Below, one piece after another: positions 58,958 through 64,000 of a stretch of DNA of 64,000 nt. The stretch lies in NCBI RefSeq assembly GCF_002355415.1, contig NZ_AP014936.1, positions 1,612,001-1,676,000 on the forward strand, given 5' to 3'. The position numbers and the translations under genes were made by a program. Each line of letters starts with the position of its first letter. Position 1 is the stretch's first letter. This DNA is from Sulfurifustis variabilis (GTDB lineage: Bacteria; Pseudomonadota; Gammaproteobacteria; Acidiferrobacterales; Sulfurifustaceae). The notes beneath the pieces were generated by a model, which had not been told where the DNA came from, made no database searches, and saw only the letters and a list, made by a program, of their open reading frames with translations.

Positions 58958-59119
58958 AGTCGAAGTATACTATGCATCTCCTTGAATACTCGAAAAAAGC
59001 GCGCGATCGCTTCTTTCCTCTCATCCGCCTGGACCTACCGCTCGCGCAATCGAACGGTGAGCCCGACCCCACCAGACTAGCAGGAGAGCGGGGACGGGAG
59101 TGACAGCTGTTCCATGGTC
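58958..59119. other. Spacer upstream of the gsp operon
   Basis: A 162-bp spacer that should hold the gsp operon promoter on the minus strand. The best candidate -10 is TATACT (58969-58964, minus strand); no clear -35 is seen. A GC-poor tract with gaaaaaagc lies near 58992-59000. Confidence 0.4.
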
Positions 59120-60124
59120 TCAAAAATAGGTGCGAAGGGCGACGAGGAAACTCACGTCGGGGGCGGTGTGGACGAGGAGATCCTCGGTCACGCCGAGGTC
59201 GAGCGCCAGGCGGCGAGAGACCGTCCAGGTACCCCCGAGCACCACCTGGATCGAGACGTCTCCGAGCGGGGTGAGGTCGGTCTGGCTGTAGAAGGGCGTG
59301 TGAGCATTCAACTGCGCCTTCAAGGCGATGGCGGGCAGTGCGCGCCATTCCGCGCCGGCCGAGCCAAAGGCGACGAGCCGGTACTGCTGGTCGGGCAGCA
59401 ACTCCCCCTTGCCCAGCCAGAGGACGCCCCCGCCCGCCTGCCAGCCGACCTCGCCGCACCGCTCCCTGCCGCAACCGGCGACGAGCCAGACCGCCAGGTC
59501 GGCCGCGCCGCTGCCGAGGAGCTCCTCCGCGTCGCCGGTCGGAAGCTTCAGACTCGCTCGCAGGGTGACGTTGCTGGCGCGGGGGTCGATCACCAGCTGA
59601 TGGGCGCCGGTCAGGCGAAAGTCGCCGATTCCCGAGGCGGGTGTGGTGATGTCGACGAGGGCCTCCGACCCGCGCCGGTAGTAATAGGTCAGGCTGTCCT
59701 GCGGAAACCGGTCCCGATCCCCGTTGGGCAGCCCGAAGGCGTTGTGCCAGTTCTCGATGAAGCTGTCCAGGAAGCCCCCGTCGTACGACACGTAGGGCAC
59801 CTCGAGACCCAGCTCCGTGCCGGGCCGCGGGCTGAACGCGAACCGCATCGTCAGCCGGCGGCTTTCTCCGTCGAGCACGAGGAACTCGTCCCGCCGGCTT
59901 TCCGCGATCAGCGTGTTCGCGATCTCGTAGGCGACCTGGAAGCGCCGTTGCCCGGGCGCAAGCACCACCGCCGAGCCCATGGCCGGCAGTCCGTAGATCT
60001 GAACGAGCGGGCTCTGGTTGAACGTATAGAAGAGCTCGTCCTCGGTCGCGGAAGCGGCGGAAGCGAGGACGAGCGCGAGTAGCGCGAGGGCGACAGCGTG
60101 GAGGCGTGCGGGTGTAGGAGGCAT
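59120..60124 (-). CDS. DUF3187 family outer-membrane beta-barrel protein
   Basis: The 334-residue precursor has a signal peptide (hydrophobic segment about 7-25) and a beta-rich remainder with alternating aromatic and polar residues, ending in FLVALRTYF, the terminal-Phe pattern recognised by BAM. Sequence patterns such as FNQSPLVQIYGLP near the N-terminus fit the DUF3187 family, whose function is not known to me. Two cysteines (CGRERC) near residue 227 may form a loop disulfide. I chose ATG 60124; GTG 60163 would add 13 residues before the signal peptide. It is transcribed in the same direction as the gsp operon. Confidence 0.72.
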   Translation of the reverse strand: MPPTPARLHAVALALLALVLASAASATEDELFYTFNQSPLVQIYGLPAMGSAVVLAPGQRRFQVAYEIANTLIAESRRDEFLVLDGESRRLTMRFAFSPRPGTELGLEVPYVSYDGGFLDSFIENWHNAFGLPNGDRDRFPQDSLTYYYRRGSEALVDITTPASGIGDFRLTGAHQLVIDPRASNVTLRASLKLPTGDAEELLGSGAADLAVWLVAGCGRERCGEVGWQAGGGVLWLGKGELLPDQQYRLVAFGSAGAEWRALPAIALKAQLNAHTPFYSQTDLTPLGDVSIQVVLGGTWTVSRRLALDLGVTEDLLVHTAPDVSFLVALRTYF

Positions 60125-60288
60125 CGGCCGGGCGAGTATAGAACGAGCGTCGGAAGCTTCCACGATAAAAAATAAGCGGTTGTGTGGAATTGATCAGCGG
60201 GTACTTCAAGCATCTGCGGCGATGAGCGGCGTCTATCGAATCACCGCGGCATCTAGCCGGGAGTCCGGTTTATGCGAGAATCGGCGCC

Positions 60289-63200
60289 GTGACCGCGCCC
60301 TTCGTCCATCTCCGGGTACATTCCGAATATTCGCTGACCGACGGCATTGTGCGCATCCCCGACCTCGTGAAGGCGACGGCAGAGGCGGGCATGCCGGCGG
60401 TAGCGCTCACCGATCTGGGGAACGTCTTCGCCGGGGTCAAGTTTTACCAGGCGGCGGTTGCGGCCGGCGTCAAGCCGATCATAGGGGCCGACCTCTGGGT
60501 GGCGAACTCCGGCGATGCCCACAAGCCGCTGCGCCTCACGCTGCTTTGCCAGAACCGGGAAGGCTATCAGAACCTGTCGCGGCTGCTCACGCGCGCCTAT
60601 CTCGAAGGTCAGCACACCGGGCGGCCGTGCATCGCGCGTGAATGGCTGGAAGGTCTTTCCGGCGGCCTGATCGCCCTGTCGGGCGGACACGAGGGCGACA
60701 TCGGGGCAGCGCTCCTCGCCGCTAACGGCGTTGCCGCGCGTGTCCTTGCCGCCGACTACGTGGCGTGGTTTCCCGGCCGGTTCTACCTCGAGCTGCAGCG
60801 CACCGGACAACCGCGCCAGGAAGAGTACAACCATCTCGCCGTCGCCTTCGCCGGCGAGACGGGCCTGCCGGTCGTCGCGACCAATCCGGTGGTGTTCCTG
60901 CAGCGCGATGAATTCCAGGCGCACGAGATCCGCGTGTGCATCCAGGAGGGGCGCATTCTTGCGGACAGCCGCCGCCCGCGGCGCTACACGACGCAGCAGT
61001 ACTTTCGCAGCGCGGCCGAGATGGCGGAGCTTTTCGCCGACGTGCCCGAGGCCTGCGCCAACACGCTCGAGATCGCGCGGCGCTGCAACTTCAGGCTCGA
61101 GTTCGGGCGCTACTACCTTCCCGCGTTCCCCGTCCCCGAGGGAATGACCATCGACGAGCTCCTGATCCGCGAGGCCCGGGTAGGGCTCGACCGAAGACTG
61201 TCGAAGCTGCCGGACGCCGAGCGAACCGTCAAGGAGCCGGCCTACCGCGACCGGCTGGAGATGGAGATCGAGGTCATCGCGAAAATGGGGTTCTCCGGCT
61301 ACTTCCTGATCGTCGCCGACTTCATCCGCTGGGCCAAGGAGAACGACGTGCCGGTCGGGCCCGGTCGCGGCTCGGGGGCGGGCTCGCTCGTCGCGTACAG
61401 CCTCGGGATCACCGAGCTCGATCCGATCAAGTACGAGCTGCTCTTCGAGCGCTTCCTGAACCCCGAGCGTATCTCCATGCCGGACTTCGACGTGGACTTC
61501 TGCATGGAGCGGCGGGACCGGGTCATCGAGTACGTGCAGTCGCGCTACGGCGCCGACCACGTTTCGCAGATCATCACCCACGGCACGATGGCGGCGCGCG
61601 CGGTGGTGCGTGACGTCGGGCGCGTGCTCGATCATTCCTACGGCTACTGCGACAAGATCGCGAAGCTGATCCCGGCCGCGCCCGGGCAGGAAATCACGCT
61701 CGAGGACGCGCTCAGGCAGGAGCCGCTGCTCAAGGAGCGCTACGACAGGGAGGAGGACGTGCGCGCGCTCATCGACAGTGCCCGCGCGCTCGAGGGTCTC
61801 GCGCGCAGCGCCGGCAAGCACGCGGCCGGCGTCGTCATCGCGCCCGGCCCGCTCACCGACTTCATGCCGCTCTACTGCGAAGCCGGGAACCCGCTCACGG
61901 TCACGCAGTTCGACATGATCGACATCGAGGCGCTCGGCCTCGTGAAGTTCGACTTCCTGGGCCTTCGCAACCTCACGATCATCGACCACGCGCTCAAGAT
62001 CATCAACGCGGAGCGCGCGACGCGCGGGGAGCCGCCGATCGTGATCGAGGACCTGCCGCTCGACGACGCGACGACCTACTCCCTCATCAAGTCTGCGCGC
62101 ACGACGGCGCTGTTCCAGCTCGAGTCGCGCGGCATGAAGGAGCTGATCACGCGCCTGAAGCCCGACAAGTTCGAGGAGATCGTCGCGCTGGTCGCGCTGT
62201 TCCGCCCGGGCCCGCTCCAGTCGGGCATGGTCGACGACTACATCAACCGCAAGCACGGGCGCACGGCCGTCAAGTATCCGCATCCCAGTCTCGAGGCGAT
62301 CCTCAAGCCCACCTACGGCGTCATCCTGTACCAGGAACAGGTGATGCAGATCGCGCAGGTACTCTCGGGCTACACGCTCGGCGGTGCCGACCTGCTGCGC
62401 CGCGCCATGGGCAAGAAGAAGCCCGAGGAGATGGCGAAGCAGCGCGACGTGTTCGTGAAGGGCGCGGAGGGTCGGGGCGTGAACGCCAAGCTCGCGGCCG
62501 ACATCTTCGACCTGATCGAGAAGTTCGCGGGATACGGCTTCAACCGATCGCATTCCGCGGCGTACGCGCTCATCGCGTACCAGACGGCGTGGCTCAAGGC
62601 GCATTACCCGGCGGCGTTCATGGCGGCGGTGCTCTCGTCCGACATGGACAAGACCGACAAGGTCGTCACGATGATCGCCGAGTGCCGGGACATGCGGCTG
62701 AACGTGATCCCGCCCGACATCAACCGGTGCCAGTACGCGTTCGTGCCCGTCGACGACAAGACCGTTCTCTACGGGCTCGGGGCGATCAAGGGGCTGGGCC
62801 AATCGGCGATCGAAGGCATACTCCAGACGCGCGAAGAGGGCGGACCCTTCCGTGACCTGTTCGACCTTTGCCGGCGTATCGACGCCCGGCGCGTCAACCG
62901 GCGCGTGCTCGAGTCGCTCATCAAGGCCGGCGCGCTGGACGCGCTCGGGACCCACCGGGCGGCGCTCATGGCCTCGCTCACCAAGGCGGTCGCGGACGCG
63001 GATCAGCACAGTCGGAACGTCGCCACGGGGCAGTCCGATCTCTTCGGGGCCGGTCCGGCGCCGAGCGAGGCGCTCGCCTACGAGGCGGTGCCGGAGTGGA
63101 GCGAGGACCAGCGCCTGGAGGGCGAGAAGGAGACGTTGGGCCTCTACCTGACCGGGCACCCGATCAACCGGTATGCCGACGAGCTCAAGCGCATCACCAG

Positions 63201-63744
63201 CGCCACGATCGCCGAGCTCAAGCCCACGCAGGACCGGGCGGTCGTCGTCGCCGGCCTCGTCGTCGGAATGCGCATCATGCAGACCCGACGGGGCGACCGT
63301 ATGGCGTTCATCACCCTGGACGACCGGACCGGCCGGCTCGAGCTCGCCGTCTTCTCGGAGCTTTTCGAGCGAAACCGCGATCTCCTGGTGAAGGACACCC
63401 TGCTGATCGTCGAGGGGCACGTGGCCGTCGACGAGTATACCGGCGGTTTCAAAATGTCCGCGGAGAAGCTCTATAATATCGAGCAGGCGCGCGCGGCCTT
63501 CGGTTCCCGCGTGGTCATCGAACTGGACGCGGGAATCGCGGGGAACGGCTTTGTCGACGAGCTCCGGGAGATTCTCGCACCCGCAAGCCAGGGGCCATGC
63601 CCGGTACACCTTCGGTACCGAAGCGACGCCGCGGAGGCCGAAATCGTGCTGGGCGAGGAGTGGAGGATACGCCCCAGCAGCGCGGTACTCGAGCGACTGG
63701 CGCGCCTCGCCGGCGAGCGCAACGTCCGTCTGGTCTACCGCTGA
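60289..63744 (+). CDS. dnaE: DNA polymerase III alpha subunit
   Basis: The 1151-residue replicative polymerase starts at GTG 60289. It has an N-terminal PHP domain (FVHLRVHSEYSLTDG), the C-family palm with catalytic D401 and D403 in PDFDVDF and D555 in FDFLGLRNL (the same numbers as in E. coli), a helix-hairpin-helix region and an OB domain near 975-1050 (VVVAGLVVGMRIMQTRRGDRM). Residues of the PHP metal site are partly altered, as in other gammaproteobacteria that use a separate proofreading subunit. accA follows after 81 bp. Confidence 0.97.
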   Translation: MTAPFVHLRVHSEYSLTDGIVRIPDLVKATAEAGMPAVALTDLGNVFAGVKFYQAAVAAGVKPIIGADLWVANSGDAHKPLRLTLLCQNREGYQNLSRLLTRAYLEGQHTGRPCIAREWLEGLSGGLIALSGGHEGDIGAALLAANGVAARVLAADYVAWFPGRFYLELQRTGQPRQEEYNHLAVAFAGETGLPVVATNPVVFLQRDEFQAHEIRVCIQEGRILADSRRPRRYTTQQYFRSAAEMAELFADVPEACANTLEIARRCNFRLEFGRYYLPAFPVPEGMTIDELLIREARVGLDRRLSKLPDAERTVKEPAYRDRLEMEIEVIAKMGFSGYFLIVADFIRWAKENDVPVGPGRGSGAGSLVAYSLGITELDPIKYELLFERFLNPERISMPDFDVDFCMERRDRVIEYVQSRYGADHVSQIITHGTMAARAVVRDVGRVLDHSYGYCDKIAKLIPAAPGQEITLEDALRQEPLLKERYDREEDVRALIDSARALEGLARSAGKHAAGVVIAPGPLTDFMPLYCEAGNPLTVTQFDMIDIEALGLVKFDFLGLRNLTIIDHALKIINAERATRGEPPIVIEDLPLDDATTYSLIKSARTTALFQLESRGMKELITRLKPDKFEEIVALVALFRPGPLQSGMVDDYINRKHGRTAVKYPHPSLEAILKPTYGVILYQEQVMQIAQVLSGYTLGGADLLRRAMGKKKPEEMAKQRDVFVKGAEGRGVNAKLAADIFDLIEKFAGYGFNRSHSAAYALIAYQTAWLKAHYPAAFMAAVLSSDMDKTDKVVTMIAECRDMRLNVIPPDINRCQYAFVPVDDKTVLYGLGAIKGLGQSAIEGILQTREEGGPFRDLFDLCRRIDARRVNRRVLESLIKAGALDALGTHRAALMASLTKAVADADQHSRNVATGQSDLFGAGPAPSEALAYEAVPEWSEDQRLEGEKETLGLYLTGHPINRYADELKRITSATIAELKPTQDRAVVVAGLVVGMRIMQTRRGDRMAFITLDDRTGRLELAVFSELFERNRDLLVKDTLLIVEGHVAVDEYTGGFKMSAEKLYNIEQARAAFGSRVVIELDAGIAGNGFVDELREILAPASQGPCPVHLRYRSDAAEAEIVLGEEWRIRPSSAVLERLARLAGERNVRLVYR

Positions 63745-63825
63745 TCCGTCTTTGTCGGCGGGCATTGCCCGAGCAAGAACAACGAGGTGCGCGCGCCCGA
63801 TCGGCGCGAACGCCAGAGAGCGAGG

Positions 63826-64000
63826 ATGAACCACAACTATCTCGACTTCGAGCAGTCAATCGCCGAGCTGGAGGCCAAGATCGAGGCGCTGCGCTCGGCA
63901 TCACGCGAGACCGACCTGAACATCAACGAAGAGGTGAACCGGCTGCGCGCGAAGAGCCGGAAGCTCACCGAATCCATCTTCACTTCGCTCACGCCCTGGC
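63826..64000 (+). CDS. accA: Acetyl-CoA carboxylase carboxyltransferase alpha subunit, 5' end
   Basis: Only the first 58 codons are inside the window. Translation gives [20 protein letters not shown] and continues with [12 protein letters not shown], the N-terminal helical pattern of AccA. The ATG is preceded by gagcgagg, and the dnaE-accA order is conserved in gammaproteobacteria. AccA with AccD transfers carboxyl groups to acetyl-CoA, the first committed step of fatty acid synthesis. Confidence 0.92.
   Translation, partial: MNHNYLDFEQSIAELEAKIEALRSASRETDLNINEEVNRLRAKSRKLTESIFTSLTPW

Noticed and set aside
60253-63834. A 1193-codon open frame on the minus strand opposite dnaE, and similar long antisense frames at 34232-37618 (-), 39580-42519 (-), 52903-56310 (+) and 30024-32744 (+)
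   Set aside because: They mirror the codon phase of well-supported genes in GC-rich DNA, have Arg/His/Asp-heavy compositions with no domain patterns, and start inside known genes.

Overview
The window is 64 kb of GC-rich chromosome, nearly all of it protein-coding, from what looks like a gammaproteobacterium. The evidence is the set of conserved gene blocks (hisS-yfgM-bamB-der, guaB-guaA, ffs-dnaX-ybaB-recR, queG/nnr-tsaE-amiC, and the rpsB to lpxB run), together with bamA, skp and lpxA/B/D for a Gram-negative outer membrane, a complete type II secretion (T2SS) operon, and oligoribonuclease. A small lipoprotein resembling SoxXA-binding proteins hints at a sulfur oxidiser of the Chromatiales/Acidiferrobacterales kind, but this is only an inference. 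No phage, transposase, CRISPR or plasmid genes are visible.

Layout. 1-4969: rodZ tail, hisS, yfgM, bamB, der (translation, outer-membrane assembly, ribosome assembly). 5101-9096: a membrane-anchored Ser/Thr kinase, then on the minus strand xseA with an M23 peptidase, and the small lipoprotein. 9219-12804: guaB, guaA, tadA. 12844-14289: mltF (minus). 14480-16707: an RNA-rich locus with tRNA-Ser(CGA), tRNA-Ser(GGA), a broken tRNA-Ser(GGA), three tRNA-tail repeat units, an AurF-like diiron oxygenase gene lying between the two tRNA loci, and the 4.5S SRP RNA. 16738-19278: dnaX-ybaB-recR. 19291-21969 (minus): M48 peptidase, cytochrome c, phhB, short-chain dehydrogenase. 22023-29833: orn, kelch lipoprotein, queG, nnr, tsaE, amiC, sodium-symporter-type transporter. 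29835-33295 (minus): map-glnD. 33594-47234: rpsB-tsf-pyrH-frr-uppS-cdsA-dxr-rseP-bamA-skp-lpxD-fabZ-lpxA-lpxB, which links translation, isoprenoid and phospholipid precursors, lipid A and outer-membrane protein assembly. 47298-58957 (minus): gspC-D-E-F-G-H-I-J-K-L-M-N. 59120-60124 (minus): a DUF3187 outer-membrane protein. 60289-64000: dnaE and the start of accA.

The most unusual part is 14.5-16.5 kb. A structured element of 76 or 81 bp, in two diverged sequence types that keep the same four-hairpin plan, occurs four times. Each time it sits at the same point, between the T-loop sequence ggttcga and the final 18 bp of tRNA-Ser. One copy interrupts a full-length tRNA-Ser(GGA) gene, and an intact duplicate follows 220 bp downstream. 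The other three copies are in 172-177 bp units, each ending in a tRNA 3' tail; the tails of the intact tRNAs and of one unit are followed by the same perfect terminator hairpin. The layout recalls the tyrT repeats of E. coli but concerns a different tRNA and different sequence.

Other points of interest are an in-frame palindromic insertion of exactly 24 codons in the prepilin leader of gspG, a guaB gene whose -10 box ends five bases before its ATG, and the placement of the whole T2SS operon between lpxB and dnaE where rnhB is normally found.
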